Assembly (NCBI RefSeq): GCF_900105075.1
Contig: NZ_FNSK01000001.1
Coordinates: 316,001-380,000 of the forward strand
DNA length: 64,000 nt
DNA from: Rhodobacter sp. 24-YEA-8
GTDB lineage: Bacteria > Pseudomonadota > Alphaproteobacteria > Rhodobacterales > Rhodobacteraceae
Reading direction: 5' to 3'
Made by a program: the position numbers and the translations under genes. This document shows positions 1 to 8,767 of this stretch, piece after piece. The notes under the pieces are model-generated. The model was not told the DNA's origin. It ran no database searches and worked only from the letters and a program-made list of their open reading frames with translations. How positions within the stretch are numbered: position 1 is the first letter of the stretch; each line of letters opens with the position of its first letter.

Positions 1-102
1 CGCGCGGCGGCGGTCCTCGCCGATTTCGCGGTCATAAAAGCCCTCCGGATCCCAGCGGAGCAGCACATTGCCGATGTCGAAGATGACGGCTTCGGGTTTC
101 AC
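1..102 (-). CDS. HAD-superfamily hydrolase (N-terminal fragment)
   Basis: Only the first 34 codons lie in the window; the gene runs off the left edge. The reading begins VKPEAVIFDIGNVLLRW, which contains the HAD motif I pattern with the nucleophile aspartate (DIGNVL, typical of subfamily IA phosphatases and haloacid dehalogenases that form a phospho-aspartyl intermediate). The start is a GTG whose last bases overlap the TGA of the upstream EamA gene (GTGA, 4 bp), which suggests translational coupling. Substrate cannot be told from this fragment. Confidence 0.75.
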   Translation of the reverse strand, partial: MKPEAVIFDIGNVLLRWDPEGFYDREIGEDRRRA

Positions 103-1061
103 GTCTTTTTCCTTTTGCCGATGATCGCCTCGCGCCAGACGATATAGATACCCGAGCCGCAGATCAGCGCGATGCCGCCCCAGGAGGTAAGGTCGGGCCA
201 GGTGCCGAATATGGTGACGCCCCAGAAAATCGCCATCGGCATCCCGGTATAGTCGAAGGGGGCGAGGATGGCGGCTTCGGTGGTGCGATAGGCCTGGGCA
301 ACCATAAGCCCGCCGGTCACCACGCAGCAGCCGGTCAGCAAGAGCCAGGGGATATCGGCAAGCGGCGGCCAGATCCAGGGGCGCAACAGAAAGCTCCAGA
401 GTTCATCGCCGGTGTCGAACCGGCCATCACCGCAGATCAGACCCATAAGCGATGACAGGATGATGAAACCCGAGATGACATAGAAGGAAAATGTCATCGC
501 CGTCTCGGTTTCGCGCATCGAGCGGGTCATCAGATTGCCGATTGCATAGAGCAGCGAAGACAGGAGCACGAGGAGGGCGGCGACCTGGATGACCCCGGCG
601 CCGGGGCGCAGGATCAGGATGGTGCCGATCAGGCCGAGGAATACCGCGAACCAGCGTCGCGGCCCGACACGTTCATGCAGCGCAAGGACGGAAAGCGCCG
701 TCACCATCAGCGGGCTCGTATAGGACACCGCCGCCGCATCGGCCATCGGCATCACTGCGAGGCCCGTATAATAGACCGAGTTCGAGATCAGGATGACGAA
801 AACCCGGATCAGGTGGCCCAGTGGCCTTCGGGTGCGCAGCTGGGCAAAGCCGCGCGAGGAGCGCGCGATCAGGAACAGAAGGACCGTCATCCCGATCAGC
901 GAACGGATCAGGATGATCTGATGCAGCGCATAGCCGCTCGAAAGCTGCTTGATCGCCATATCATTGACCGAGTAAAGCGCGGTTCCGCCTGCCGCGAGCA
1001 GGATGCCGGTCAGAACCGGCGCGGGGCCGGACGGGCCGGCATGGTGTATGGGCTCAGACAT
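99..1061 (-). CDS. EamA/DMT-family membrane transporter
   Basis: An integral membrane protein of about 320 residues with roughly ten hydrophobic helices arranged as two EamA repeats, the architecture of drug/metabolite transporters of the RhaT/YdcZ type. Family members export or import small metabolites; the substrate here is unknown. I place the start at the ATG at 1061 (MSEPIHHAG) because the longer reading from 1115 overlaps the upstream gene by 41 bp and adds a hydrophilic Arg-rich stretch; neither start has a strong Shine-Dalgarno sequence. It sits between yaiI and a HAD hydrolase in one direction with very short or overlapping junctions, so the three are probably co-transcribed. Confidence 0.85.
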   Translation of the reverse strand: MSEPIHHAGPSGPAPVLTGILLAAGGTALYSVNDMAIKQLSSGYALHQIILIRSLIGMTVLLFLIARSSRGFAQLRTRRPLGHLIRVFVILISNSVYYTGLAVMPMADAAAVSYTSPLMVTALSVLALHERVGPRRWFAVFLGLIGTILILRPGAGVIQVAALLVLLSSLLYAIGNLMTRSMRETETAMTFSFYVISGFIILSSLMGLICGDGRFDTGDELWSFLLRPWIWPPLADIPWLLLTGCCVVTGGLMVAQAYRTTEAAILAPFDYTGMPMAIFWGVTIFGTWPDLTSWGGIALICGSGIYIVWREAIIGKRKKT

Positions 1062-1074
1062 AATGGCAGCAGTT

Positions 1075-1554
1075 TCAGCCTGCTTTCCCGCCCGCGTCTG
1101 TCCTGCCCGCGACATCGGCGCGGCGCATCACGCGATCCAGCGCTTCCAGAAACCGCGAGCGGTCGGCTTTCGAGAAGGCGCGGCCCCCCCCCTGGCGGAA
1201 CGGATCGGCCGAGCGCAGGTCTGCCATCAGATCGCGGGTGGCCAGAACCGAGCCGATATTGCGCTCATGCAACTCTTCCCCATTGGGTTTGACGACAAAG
1301 GCGCCGCCTTCGATCACGCGCGCGGCCAGCGGGATATCCGAGGTCACCACCACATCACCGCGCCCCGCGTGGTCCGCAATCCAGCGATCAGCCTCGTCCA
1401 GGCCCTGACCGACATAGACCGAGGAGACCAGCGGATTGGCCGAGGGCCGGATGCCGCCATTCGAAACCAGCACCATCGGCTGGCGCAACCGGGTTGCAAC
1501 CTGTTCGGCCTCGGCTTTCACCGGGCAGGCATCGGCGTCGATATAAAGCGTCAT
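1075..1554 (-). CDS. yaiI: UPF0178 family protein YaiI/YqxD
   Basis: A 159-residue protein starting [15 protein letters not shown], the hallmark N-terminus of the UPF0178 (YaiI/YqxD, DUF188) family, with the later conserved motifs [16 protein letters not shown] and FVVKPNGEE. The acidic Asp pairs resemble a PIN-like metal site, but the biochemical role of this widespread family is not firmly established. Length matches the family (about 150-160 residues). It is the first gene of a leftward group with the EamA transporter and the HAD hydrolase; a composite palindromic repeat lies just upstream. Confidence 0.9.
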   Translation of the reverse strand: MTLYIDADACPVKAEAEQVATRLRQPMVLVSNGGIRPSANPLVSSVYVGQGLDEADRWIADHAGRGDVVVTSDIPLAARVIEGGAFVVKPNGEELHERNIGSVLATRDLMADLRSADPFRQGGGRAFSKADRSRFLEALDRVMRRADVAGRTDAGGKAG

Positions 1555-1598
1555 CGGGCATTCCTGACATGCATTGTCATCTCTGGCCGGCCGGGGAA

Positions 1599-1706
1599 GC
1601 CTCCGGCGGGGATATTTAAGGACAGATGAAACACGGATATTTTCATCTGTCTCTAAATATCCCGGGGGAGAGGCCCTGAAAGGGCCGAGGGGGCAGGGCC
1701 CCCCTC
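1599..1706 (-). repeat. Composite palindromic intergenic repeat, copy 1
   Basis: Read on the minus strand this contains, in order, a G5C hairpin (GGGGGC with its complement, 1689-1703), a second hairpin (GGCCCT-GAA-AGGGCC, 1672-1686), and then a long inverted repeat: CCCGGGATATTTAGAGACAG at one end and CTGTCCTTAAATATCCCCG at the other, with the inner arms GATGAAA/TTTCATC closing the loop. The same layout occurs at 8008-8125 and 29925-30056 in the other orientation. It lies 8 bp past the stop codon of fghA. It has no coding capacity and may act as a terminator, an mRNA 3'-end element or a small mobile repeat. Confidence 0.85.
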
Positions 1707-1713
1707 TTTGTCT

Positions 1714-2544
1714 TCAGCCCCTCAGCGCGTCGACATGGAAGGAGATGTGATCTTCGATGAAGGAGGACACGAAGAAATAGCTGTGGTCATAGCCTTTCTG
1801 CATCCGGAAGGTGCCGCCCTGGCGGCGTTCTGTCATCGCGGCGGCAAGGGCTTCGGGTTTCAGCAGGTCGATGAACTGATCAGAGGTGCCCTGGTCGATC
1901 AGCACCGGCCCGTCAAAGCCACGTTTGCGCATCAGCGCCGAGGCGTCATGCGGCGCCCATGTGCTCTCATCCGCACCGAGATAAGCGGTGAACTGTTTGC
2001 GGCCCCAGTCTGACGCCATCGGGTTGCAGATCGGCGAAAAGGCCGAGACCGAGGAAAAGCGGCCCGGGAGGCTCATCGCGATGGTCAGCGCGCCATGGCC
2101 GCCCATCGAATGTCCGGTGATCGCCTGAAGGCCTTCCTCCAGCGGGAAGGCGCGGAATACGAGGTCCGGCAGCTCATCCGTCACGTAATCCCACATCCTG
2201 TAGTGTCTGGCCCAGGGGCCTTCGGTCGCATTCACATAGAAGCCGGCGCCCTGACCCAGATCATAGGCCTCATCATTGGCGACCGCCTCGCCGCGCGGGC
2301 TGGTATCGGGGAAGATCAGCGCGATGCCGGCCTCGGCTGCCCAGCGTTGCGCGCCGGCTTTCACCATCGCATTCTCATGCGTGCAGGTCAGGCCCGAGAG
2401 ATACCATAACAGCGGCACCGGCCCGTCTTCGGCCCCTTCCGGCAGGAAAAGGCCAAAGGTCATATCGGTCCGCGTGGTCTCCGAGGCATGGCTATAGACG
2501 CCCTGCACCCCTCCAAAGCAGCGGTTTTCCGAAATCGTCTTCAT
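1714..2544 (-). CDS. fghA: S-formylglutathione hydrolase
   Basis: A 276-residue serine esterase that hydrolyses S-formylglutathione to formate and glutathione, the second step of glutathione-dependent formaldehyde detoxification in the cytoplasm. Full-length match to the esterase D family: WYLSGLTCTHEN near residues 47-58, the nucleophile elbow GHSMGGHG (Ser146), and the likely acid and base Asp222 (GTSDQF) and His254 (GYDHSYFF). The start has a strong AAGGAGG ribosome site. The partner glutathione-dependent formaldehyde dehydrogenase is not in the window, so it must be encoded elsewhere. A copy of the palindromic repeat follows its stop codon. Confidence 0.95.
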   Translation of the reverse strand: MKTISENRCFGGVQGVYSHASETTRTDMTFGLFLPEGAEDGPVPLLWYLSGLTCTHENAMVKAGAQRWAAEAGIALIFPDTSPRGEAVANDEAYDLGQGAGFYVNATEGPWARHYRMWDYVTDELPDLVFRAFPLEEGLQAITGHSMGGHGALTIAMSLPGRFSSVSAFSPICNPMASDWGRKQFTAYLGADESTWAPHDASALMRKRGFDGPVLIDQGTSDQFIDLLKPEALAAAMTERRQGGTFRMQKGYDHSYFFVSSFIEDHISFHVDALRG

Positions 2545-2647
2545 GGTCTCTCCTCCTTCGTCTCCGGATGGGGCGGATCCCGGCCCCCTCCGGCTTTGGC
2601 GCCACCATGGAGTTATTGCCGCGCCGGAGCAAGGGGCGCGGGCGCAC

Positions 2648-3625
2648 CTAGCCGCCGCCGATCAGCACACCGGCGGCAAAGACCAGTGCGCCGCCCAGCA
2701 CCACCTGGAAGGCCGCGCGCAGGAATGGTGTCTCCATATAGCGGTTCTGGATCCAGGCGATGGCCCAGAGTTCGAAGAACACCACGATCATCGCAATGGA
2801 GGTGGCCAGGTGGAAATTCGGGATCAGATAAGGCAGGGCATGGCCAAGCCCGCCAAGGGCCGTCATCACCCCGGTCGCGATCCCGCGTTTGATCGGGCTG
2901 CCGCGCCCCGAGATCCGGCCATCATCGGCCGCGGCCTCGGTAAAGCCCATCGAGATCCCGGCGCCGACCGAGGCGGCCAGCCCCACCAGAAAGGTCGTAT
3001 GGGTGTTTTGCGTCGCGAAAGCCGTGGCGAAGATCGGCGCGAGGGTCGAGACCGAGCCATCCATCAGCCCGGCAAGGCCTGGCTGCACCCAGGTCAGGAT
3101 GAACTGGCGCTTTTCCGTCTGGCTCTCGGCCGCACTGGCATCGTCGCTCAGATGGGTTTCTGTCAGCTGATCGGCCGCCCGTTCATGGGCTGATTCCGCC
3201 TGGGCCAGATCGCCCAGCAATTTACGCGTTGCCGCATCGGTGATATGGGCGGCGGCGCTTTCATAAAAGGCGCCGGCCTCGCGTTCCATCTTGGCCGCCT
3301 CGGCCCGGATTACGTCCAGCGACATCTGCGCCTTCAGCCAGACCGGCCTGCGCATATGGAACCCTGCCACATGTTCGCGCCGGATCAGCGGGATCACCTG
3401 GCCGAACCGGCTTGTGAAAAGGTCGATCAGCGCGCGGCGATGGCCGTCTTCCTCAAGCGCCATCCCATCAAACACCGCCGCGCTGGCGGGGTATGCCTCC
3501 CGGAGATGGTCGGCGTAATGGCGGTAAATGCGGGCGTCATCTTCTTCTGACGAGATCGCCAGAGCGAGGATCTCTTTCTCCGAGAGGTCCCGGAGCCGGC
3601 GGCGGGATGAGAGCGCGGTCAACAT
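2648..3625 (-). CDS. mbfA: Membrane-bound ferritin-like iron exporter MbfA (ferritin + VIT1 domains)
   Basis: A 325-residue two-domain protein. Residues about 15-165 form a ferritin-like four-helix domain with paired carboxylates and histidines (SSEEDDARIY, ALEEDGHRR, AQAESAHERA), and about 170-325 is a VIT1/CCC1-type membrane domain (GLMDGSVSTLAPIFA, then GISMGFTEA and hydrophobic helices). This architecture is that of MbfA of Agrobacterium and Bradyrhizobium, which exports ferrous iron across the inner membrane and protects against iron and peroxide stress; there it is controlled by Irr. I do not see a clear iron-control box upstream. GGAGG lies 6 bp before the ATG. A TetR regulator is divergent, 182 bp away. 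Confidence 0.9.
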   Translation of the reverse strand: MLTALSSRRRLRDLSEKEILALAISSEEDDARIYRHYADHLREAYPASAAVFDGMALEEDGHRRALIDLFTSRFGQVIPLIRREHVAGFHMRRPVWLKAQMSLDVIRAEAAKMEREAGAFYESAAAHITDAATRKLLGDLAQAESAHERAADQLTETHLSDDASAAESQTEKRQFILTWVQPGLAGLMDGSVSTLAPIFATAFATQNTHTTFLVGLAASVGAGISMGFTEAAADDGRISGRGSPIKRGIATGVMTALGGLGHALPYLIPNFHLATSIAMIVVFFELWAIAWIQNRYMETPFLRAAFQVVLGGALVFAAGVLIGGG

Positions 3626-3807
3626 CTCGGACCTCCATCACAGCGGCATCACTTAAGCCCCCCGGCACAATCTTCGCGCGACAGGCTGCATAGCGGCCAG
3701 CTAGCCTGCTGCGCCGCCGGAAGGCCAGCCGGAAATTCCGGCCCGGGGGCGAATTGACAAGCCTCATGGTTGCCAATGGCCCGACCGGCGGCCATGATGC
3801 TGCTGTT

Positions 3808-4434
3808 ATGACATGTATTTCCGACTCCGAGGTCCGCAGAGGCCGAAAATTTGATCAGGTTCAGGAAGGCGCATTGCGTGTTTTCCTGCGCGATGGGTTT
3901 GAAGGCGCATCGGTCGATGAGATCGCCCGCGAGGCCGGGGTTTCCAAGGCCACGCTCTATTCCTATTTCCCAGACAAACGCGTGATGTTTGCCGAAGTGT
4001 TCAGCGTTGAATGCCAGCGCCAGGCCAGGTTTGCCGAGGCCGATATGACGCAGACCCCCCCGGCGCGCGAGTTTCTGGCCCAGTCCTCGCGGCGGGTGAT
4101 CCGCTTTGCGCTGTCGGATTTCGGGCGGCAGCTCTTCCGGCTTGTCGTCGGCGAAGTGTCGCGCTTTCCCGAACTTGCGCGGCAGTTCTATGTGAACGGG
4201 CCGGGGATCGTCAGGGGGCGGCTGGAGACCCGGCTGCGCGAACTGGCGGCACGCGGCGAGCTGGAAATCGCGGATTTCGACCTTGCGGTGGATCAGTTCG
4301 TGCAGCTGGCGAAATCGACGGTGCATGACCGGGCGATGCTGAACCTCGTCGATGACATTCAACCCGAAGAGATCGAGCGCGCGGTCGAGGCCACGGTGGA
4401 GATGTTCATGGCGCGCTACGGCGCGAAAGGCTGA
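3808..4434 (+). CDS. TetR/AcrR family transcriptional regulator
   Basis: About 208 residues. The N-terminal helix-turn-helix domain is clear: RVFLRDGFEGASVDEIA, then EAGVSKATLYSYFPDK and MFAEVF, as in TetR repressors. The C-terminal ligand domain resembles the AefR-like group (FGRQLFRLVVGEVSRFPELA). I place the start at 3808 (MTCISDSE), because the region between the possible earlier ATG at 3754 and here is unlike family N-termini; no strong ribosome site marks either. It is divergent from mbfA, so a role in iron or efflux control is possible, but that is inference from position only. Confidence 0.88.
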   Translation: MTCISDSEVRRGRKFDQVQEGALRVFLRDGFEGASVDEIAREAGVSKATLYSYFPDKRVMFAEVFSVECQRQARFAEADMTQTPPAREFLAQSSRRVIRFALSDFGRQLFRLVVGEVSRFPELARQFYVNGPGIVRGRLETRLRELAARGELEIADFDLAVDQFVQLAKSTVHDRAMLNLVDDIQPEEIERAVEATVEMFMARYGAKG

Positions 4435-4724
4435 GGCGCCTGTCCCCGGGTCGGGTACGCTTTCGGGTCATCAACCCTATGGCCTTAATTCAGCGCAGGG
4501 GACGGGCAGACAGAAGAGTGGCCCCTGACGAGATCGGTTCTGCCAGAGGGCAAAGGGGGCGGGTGGTCTCCGGGCGACCCATGGGCCGGTCATAATCGGC
4601 AGTCAGGCCCGCCCCGCCGCCGCTGGGCGCGGCGATCTGTCAGCCGCAAAGCGTCCGGGCCGCCATCACCTGAGTTACACAGGGTTGCGCTTACGCAGTA
4701 TTACAGGCCTGGCCTGGGTGCCGC

Positions 4725-5159
4725 TCAAGGTGACGGGATCCCGCCCGACTCAAGCAGCACATAATCCTGACCATTCGCATGGCCGTCACCGGCCTGCGTG
4801 AACTGATTTGCCCGATAGAACGCAAGTGCCGGGGTGTTCAATGCGACGCATTTGAGACGGTAGCGGGCAGTCGGCCAGCGAGGCAAGGCCCGGAGAAGGG
4901 CTGACCCGATGCCACGGCGTGGAAGGTCTGGGTCAACATGCAGGTGATGGATGAAACTGTCGGCTTCCCAGACCGAGATGAAACCCAGAATCCGACTGGC
5001 CTCCACAGCGACAAATTTCAACTCATCGACTGTCTGGAGGTCGAAATCCTCGGCACGCAGCGAGGACGGTTCCTCCCAGACGAAGGCCGAGCGTCTGGAT
5101 CGCAGGAACAGGTCTCGCAAGGCTGGCACGTCTCGGGCGTCGGCAATTCGCGTTATCAG
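4725..5159 (-). CDS. GNAT family N-acetyltransferase, apparent CTG start
   Basis: A compact GNAT acetyltransferase of about 144 residues: DLFLRSRRSAFVWEE near the start, the acetyl-CoA loop HVDPDLPRRGIGSALL, and the C-terminal LNTPALAFYRANQF. Such proteins transfer acetyl groups to small amines or proteins; the substrate is unknown. The first ATG/GTG/TTG available (GTG at 5129) would drop the usual first beta strand. Upstream the frame stays open and reads xITRIADARDV, exactly what GNAT N-termini look like, beginning with CTG at 5159 preceded by GGAAAGG. I therefore extend the gene to the CTG. It stands alone, with gaps of about 200-290 bp on both sides that hold nothing I recognise. Confidence 0.75.
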   Translation of the reverse strand: MITRIADARDVPALRDLFLRSRRSAFVWEEPSSLRAEDFDLQTVDELKFVAVEASRILGFISVWEADSFIHHLHVDPDLPRRGIGSALLRALPRWPTARYRLKCVALNTPALAFYRANQFTQAGDGHANGQDYVLLESGGIPSP

Positions 5160-5359
5160 GTTCGCACCCTTTCCTGGGCTGATGGCTGTGTCCGGTCCTT
5201 TGATCAGTCAATCCGACCAATGGCACCCGACCCCCGTTAAGGAGCCTGAAGACCCGCCCGGCAATTATGCACGGACGGCAGGCGTGCATCCGCTGCGGCC
5301 GAACAGCGAAACGGTCCTCAGGCATTGATATTCTGCAAAGAAATGGCCGGGCGCCTGGC

Positions 5360-6643
5360 TCAGCCATTCTCCTTGAGGATCTGCCCCGCGAGATAGAGTG
5401 AGCCGCAGATCAACACCCGTGCCTCAGGCGCCCGGGCGGCGATCTCGTCAAGTGCAGCCTGGACCGACCCTGCAACCGCGGCAGGGATCCCGGCGGTTGC
5501 AGCTGCATCGCGCGTCGCCGTGGCCGGCAGGGTGTTCGGCTCGCCCGGGATCTCGACCGCGATCAGGCGCCGCAGCGCGGGGGCAAGCGGGCGCATATAG
5601 CCCGTCACATCCTTGGTGTTGAGCATGCCGCAAATCGCGTAAGTATCGCGCGCGGGCATGCGGGCAAGCGTTGCCGCCACCGCATCGCCGCCTGCCGGAT
5701 TGTGACCCCCATCAAGCCAGAGCTCGATGCCCGGCGCCGATGCCGCAAGCGGGCCTTGCGTCAGGCGCTGCATCCGGGCGGGCCAGACGGCCTGGGTGAC
5801 GGCAGCCTCGCAGGCGGCTTCATCCCGGCCCAGAAGGCGCAGCGCGGCAATCGCAGCCCCGGCATTCTGGATCTGATGCGGCCCCGGCAGATTGGGCAAA
5901 GGCAGATCCAGCAGGCCGTTTTCGTCCTGATAGACCATGCGGCCGCGCTCTTCGGCGATCTGCCAGTGCTGGCCAAAAGCGAAGACCGGTGCGCCAAGAC
6001 GGGCGGCCCTGGCTTCGATCACCGCGAGCCCCGCCTCTTCCTGGGGGCCGACCACGACAGGCACACCGCGCTTGATGATCCCGGCTTTCTCGCCGGCGAT
6101 CTCGGGCAGCGTCTCGCCAAGATATTGCTGATGGTCGACCGAGACCGGCGTGATGATCGTGAGACGCGGCTGTTCCACGACATTGGTGGCGTCGAGCCGC
6201 CCGCCAAGCCCGACTTCGAGCAGCGTGAAATCCGCCTGCACCCGCGAAAAAGCGAGCATCGCCGCCACGGTGGTGATCTCGAAAAATGTGATCGGCTCGC
6301 CGCCATTGGCGGCAATGCATTCATCCAGCAGCGCCATCAGCGCCGGTTCCGAAATCAGCTCGCCGGCCAGCCGGATCCGCTCGTGGAACCGCGCCAGATG
6401 CGGCGAGGTATAGGCATGGACATTCGCACCCGAGGCCTCGAGCCCGGCGCGGATCATCGCCTGGGTGGAGCCCTTGCCATTGGTGCCCGCGAGATGGATC
6501 ACCGGCGGCAGGCTGCGCTCGGGGTGGCCGAGAGCCGTCAGCAGGCGATGTACGCGGTCAAGCGTCAGGTCGATGATCTTTGGATGAAAGCTCATCATCC
6601 GCTCAAGGATCGCATCCGATCCGGTGCTGTCTGGCATGGTCAT
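5360..6643 (-). CDS. folC: Dihydrofolate synthase / folylpolyglutamate synthase
   Basis: An ATP-dependent Mur-ligase-type enzyme of about 427 residues that adds glutamate to dihydropteroate and then to folates. Diagnostic motifs: VIHLAGTNGKGST (P-loop), YTSPHLARFHERI, the LLEVGLGGRLDATNV block, VDHQQYLG, and LWLDGGHNPAGG in the C-terminal domain. The start at 6643 (MTMPDSTG) lies one base after the TGA of the upstream ydhR gene, so accD, ydhR and folC form one leftward unit; an accD-folC link is also seen in enteric bacteria. Confidence 0.95.
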   Translation of the reverse strand: MTMPDSTGSDAILERMMSFHPKIIDLTLDRVHRLLTALGHPERSLPPVIHLAGTNGKGSTQAMIRAGLEASGANVHAYTSPHLARFHERIRLAGELISEPALMALLDECIAANGGEPITFFEITTVAAMLAFSRVQADFTLLEVGLGGRLDATNVVEQPRLTIITPVSVDHQQYLGETLPEIAGEKAGIIKRGVPVVVGPQEEAGLAVIEARAARLGAPVFAFGQHWQIAEERGRMVYQDENGLLDLPLPNLPGPHQIQNAGAAIAALRLLGRDEAACEAAVTQAVWPARMQRLTQGPLAASAPGIELWLDGGHNPAGGDAVAATLARMPARDTYAICGMLNTKDVTGYMRPLAPALRRLIAVEIPGEPNTLPATATRDAAATAGIPAAVAGSVQAALDEIAARAPEARVLICGSLYLAGQILKENG

Positions 6644-6644
6644 G

Positions 6645-6953
6645 TCAGAGCGGCGCGCGCGTGATGGCGGACAGCGCGTCATTCACCGCAAAAGTATGCG
6701 CGACAATGCCGGTGATGCCGAATGCCGCGAGCCGGGCCGAATGTTTCACGCGGTACGCCTCTGCCGCGTCAGCCGTGGCGAAGAGGTAGATCCCGCCTGC
6801 GCGGCTGTTGTCCTGGTTCTCGGTCCAGATCTTCCACAAAAGCCCCGGCTCTCCGGCGATATCCTGTGCCAGGTCCTCCATTGCCGCAGTCATCCCGGCC
6901 CCCCAGGGGCCCGTGAAGGGGAAATCGAACTGAAGAAGTGTGACAGACATCAT
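6645..6953 (-). CDS. ydhR: YdhR-family putative monooxygenase
   Basis: A protein of about 102 residues closely resembling the E. coli YdhR family: TLLQFDFPFTGPWGAGM, then EPGLLWKIWTENQ, AGGIYLF, and VKHSARLAAFGI. The family has a dimeric alpha+beta barrel fold like ActVA-Orf6 monooxygenases that act on aromatic compounds without a cofactor; the in vivo substrate is unknown. The start at 6953 (two successive ATGs, 6953 and 6950) is preceded by AGGAAAGG. It sits between accD (22 bp upstream) and folC (1 bp downstream), an insertion into a primary-metabolism operon. Confidence 0.85.
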   Translation of the reverse strand: MMSVTLLQFDFPFTGPWGAGMTAAMEDLAQDIAGEPGLLWKIWTENQDNSRAGGIYLFATADAAEAYRVKHSARLAAFGITGIVAHTFAVNDALSAITRAPL

Positions 6954-6975
6954 GAATGCCTTTCCTGGCTCAGCT

Positions 6976-7902
6976 TTAGGGCGTTTCGGGGGCCGGAGCA
7001 CTGGTCGCGACCGGGGCCGGCTCGGGGGCGGCAAGATCGGCGCGGATCGCCGGGGGCTGGCCGGTGAGCATGCGCAGGATGGTGATCAGCTCTTCCCGCA
7101 TGGATTTGCGATGGGTCACGCGGTCAAGCATGCCGTGATCCAGCAGATATTCGGCGCGCTGGAACCCCTCGGGGAGCTTTTCGCGGATGGTCTGTTCAAT
7201 AACGCGCGGCCCGGCAAAGCAGATCAGTGCATTGGGTTCGGCGATCTGCACATCACCCAGCATCGCGTAAGACGCCGTGACGCCGCCGGTGGTCGGATGG
7301 GTGAGGACAACGATATAGGGCAGCCCTGCCTCTTTCAGCATCTGGATCGCCACGGTCGTGCGCGGCATCTGCATAAGGGCAAGGATCCCCTCCTGCATCC
7401 GTGCGCCGCCGGCGGCGGAAAAGACCACGAAGGGCTTTTTCATCTGAACCGCGCGCTCGGCACCGGCGATGAAGGCATTGCCGACATACATCGACAGCGA
7501 TCCGCCGATAAAGGCGAAATCCTGCGCGGCGGCGACGATGGGGGTGCGGCCGATCTCGCCCTCGGCCACCAGCATCGCCTCTTTCTCGCCGGTCGATTTC
7601 TGCGCGGCTTTCAGGCGGTCGGGATATTTCTTCTGATCGCGGAAATGCAGCGGATCGGCGATGGGTTCGGGAACCTTCACCTCGGTGAAAATACCACCGT
7701 CGAACAGTGCGGTGAAGCGATCCCGCGGGCTGATCGCCATATGGTGATCACAATTCGAGCACACATTGAGATTGGCCTCGAGCTCACGGTGGAACAGCAT
7801 CGTTCCGCATTCCGGACATTTGGTCCACAGGTTCTCGGGCACCTCGCGCCGCGAGAAGAGCGAGTTGATCTTCGGGCGGACGTAATTGGTGATCCAGTTC
7901 AT
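6976..7902 (-). CDS. accD: Acetyl-CoA carboxylase carboxyltransferase subunit beta
   Basis: About 308 residues, the beta subunit of the carboxyltransferase that makes malonyl-CoA with AccA. The start [15 protein letters not shown] at 7902 is typical and is preceded by GGTGGAAAGG. A four-cysteine zinc ribbon follows (CPECG and CSNCD, near residues 28-50), then the crotonase-like core with [18 protein letters not shown] and [15 protein letters not shown]. The C-terminus ends in a Pro/Ala-rich tail ([15 protein letters not shown]). Its transcription appears to continue into ydhR and folC. Confidence 0.96.
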   Translation of the reverse strand: MNWITNYVRPKINSLFSRREVPENLWTKCPECGTMLFHRELEANLNVCSNCDHHMAISPRDRFTALFDGGIFTEVKVPEPIADPLHFRDQKKYPDRLKAAQKSTGEKEAMLVAEGEIGRTPIVAAAQDFAFIGGSLSMYVGNAFIAGAERAVQMKKPFVVFSAAGGARMQEGILALMQMPRTTVAIQMLKEAGLPYIVVLTHPTTGGVTASYAMLGDVQIAEPNALICFAGPRVIEQTIREKLPEGFQRAEYLLDHGMLDRVTHRKSMREELITILRMLTGQPPAIRADLAAPEPAPVATSAPAPETP

Positions 7903-8007
7903 ATGCAGGCCTTTCCACCGGGGACGTTTCGGGGGTCTGAGGTTTGGTCTCCGAGATAAGGCCACGGCGCCCTGAATGCAATGCAAAGGCCTGTGGCCGG
8001 CGGTGAA

Positions 8008-8125
8008 GAGGGGGCCAGCCCCCTCGCGGCTTTGCCGCTCACCCCCGGGATATTTAGAGACAGATGAAATTGGTAAGTGAGAGTGGTTTTCAGCTGTCCT
8101 TAAATATCCCCGCCGGAGGCATCCG
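8008..8125 (+). repeat. Composite palindromic intergenic repeat, copy 2
   Basis: The order on the plus strand is: a hairpin GAGGGGG/CCCCCTC (8008-8025), a hairpin GCGGC-TTT-GCCGC (8026-8038), then CCCCCGGGATATTTAGAGAC with AGATGAAA, a loop, and CAGCTGTCCTTAAATATCCC followed by CGCCGGAGGCATCCG. The inner arm is degenerate here (TTTTCAGCTG rather than TTTCATCTG). It lies in the accD-recR gap, about 25 bp past the recR stop codon. Confidence 0.85.
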
Positions 8126-8148
8126 CAGCCGGCAAGAGGCCGCGGGGT

Positions 8149-8754
8149 TCAGAGTTTGCGCCGCGCCCGCAAGGCGGCTCCGAGCGTGCCATCGTCGAGA
8201 TGGTCAAGCTCGCCACCGACCGGCACACCCTGGGCAAGGGTCGTGATCTGCGCTGTTGTCACCGTCAGGGCATCGGCGATATAATGCGCGGTGGTTTGTG
8301 CATCAATTGTGGCGCTCAGAGCGAGGATCACTTCGGTGATATTTTCATCCGAGACCCGTGCGACGAGGCGCGGAATTCCGAGTTCCTCGGGGCCAAGCCC
8401 GTCAAGCGCCGAAAGCGTGCCGCCGAGAACCTGGTAGCGGCCGCGAAACACGCCGGCGCGTTCCAGGGCCCAGAGATCGGCGACATCTTCGACAACGCAA
8501 AGTTCTCCCGTCGCGCGGGCGGCATCCTGACAGATCGGGCAGATGTCTGCGGTCGAGATATTGCCGCAACTCTGGCAGTCGCGGGCGTTCAGCGCCACTT
8601 CGGCCAGCGATTGCGCCAGTGGGGCCATGACCTGAGCGCGGCGTTTCAGCATGGCCAGCACCGCACGCCGGGCCGAGCGCGGGCCAAGGCCCGGCAACCG
8701 CGACATCAGCTGGATCAGTGTTTCGATACCGGTCTCGTCAGAAGTGCGCGTCAC
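8149..8754 (-). CDS. recR: Recombination protein RecR
   Basis: A 201-residue RecR, part of the RecFOR system that loads RecA at single-stranded gaps. It has the N-terminal helix-hairpin-helix ([18 protein letters not shown]), the four-cysteine zinc finger ([16 protein letters not shown]), and the TOPRIM domain ([14 protein letters not shown]). The C-terminal Walker-B-like segment includes [16 protein letters not shown]. The start is a GTG at 8754. It is the last gene of a leftward dnaX-ebfC-recR unit, a very common bacterial order. Confidence 0.95.
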   Translation of the reverse strand: MTRTSDETGIETLIQLMSRLPGLGPRSARRAVLAMLKRRAQVMAPLAQSLAEVALNARDCQSCGNISTADICPICQDAARATGELCVVEDVADLWALERAGVFRGRYQVLGGTLSALDGLGPEELGIPRLVARVSDENITEVILALSATIDAQTTAHYIADALTVTTAQITTLAQGVPVGGELDHLDDGTLGAALRARRKL

Positions 8755-8767
8755 TGGGGCGCCGGCA

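Noticed and set aside
675..1292. Plus-strand frames opposite EamA and YaiI
   Set aside because: Shadow frames rich in Arg and His, antisense to two well-supported genes.
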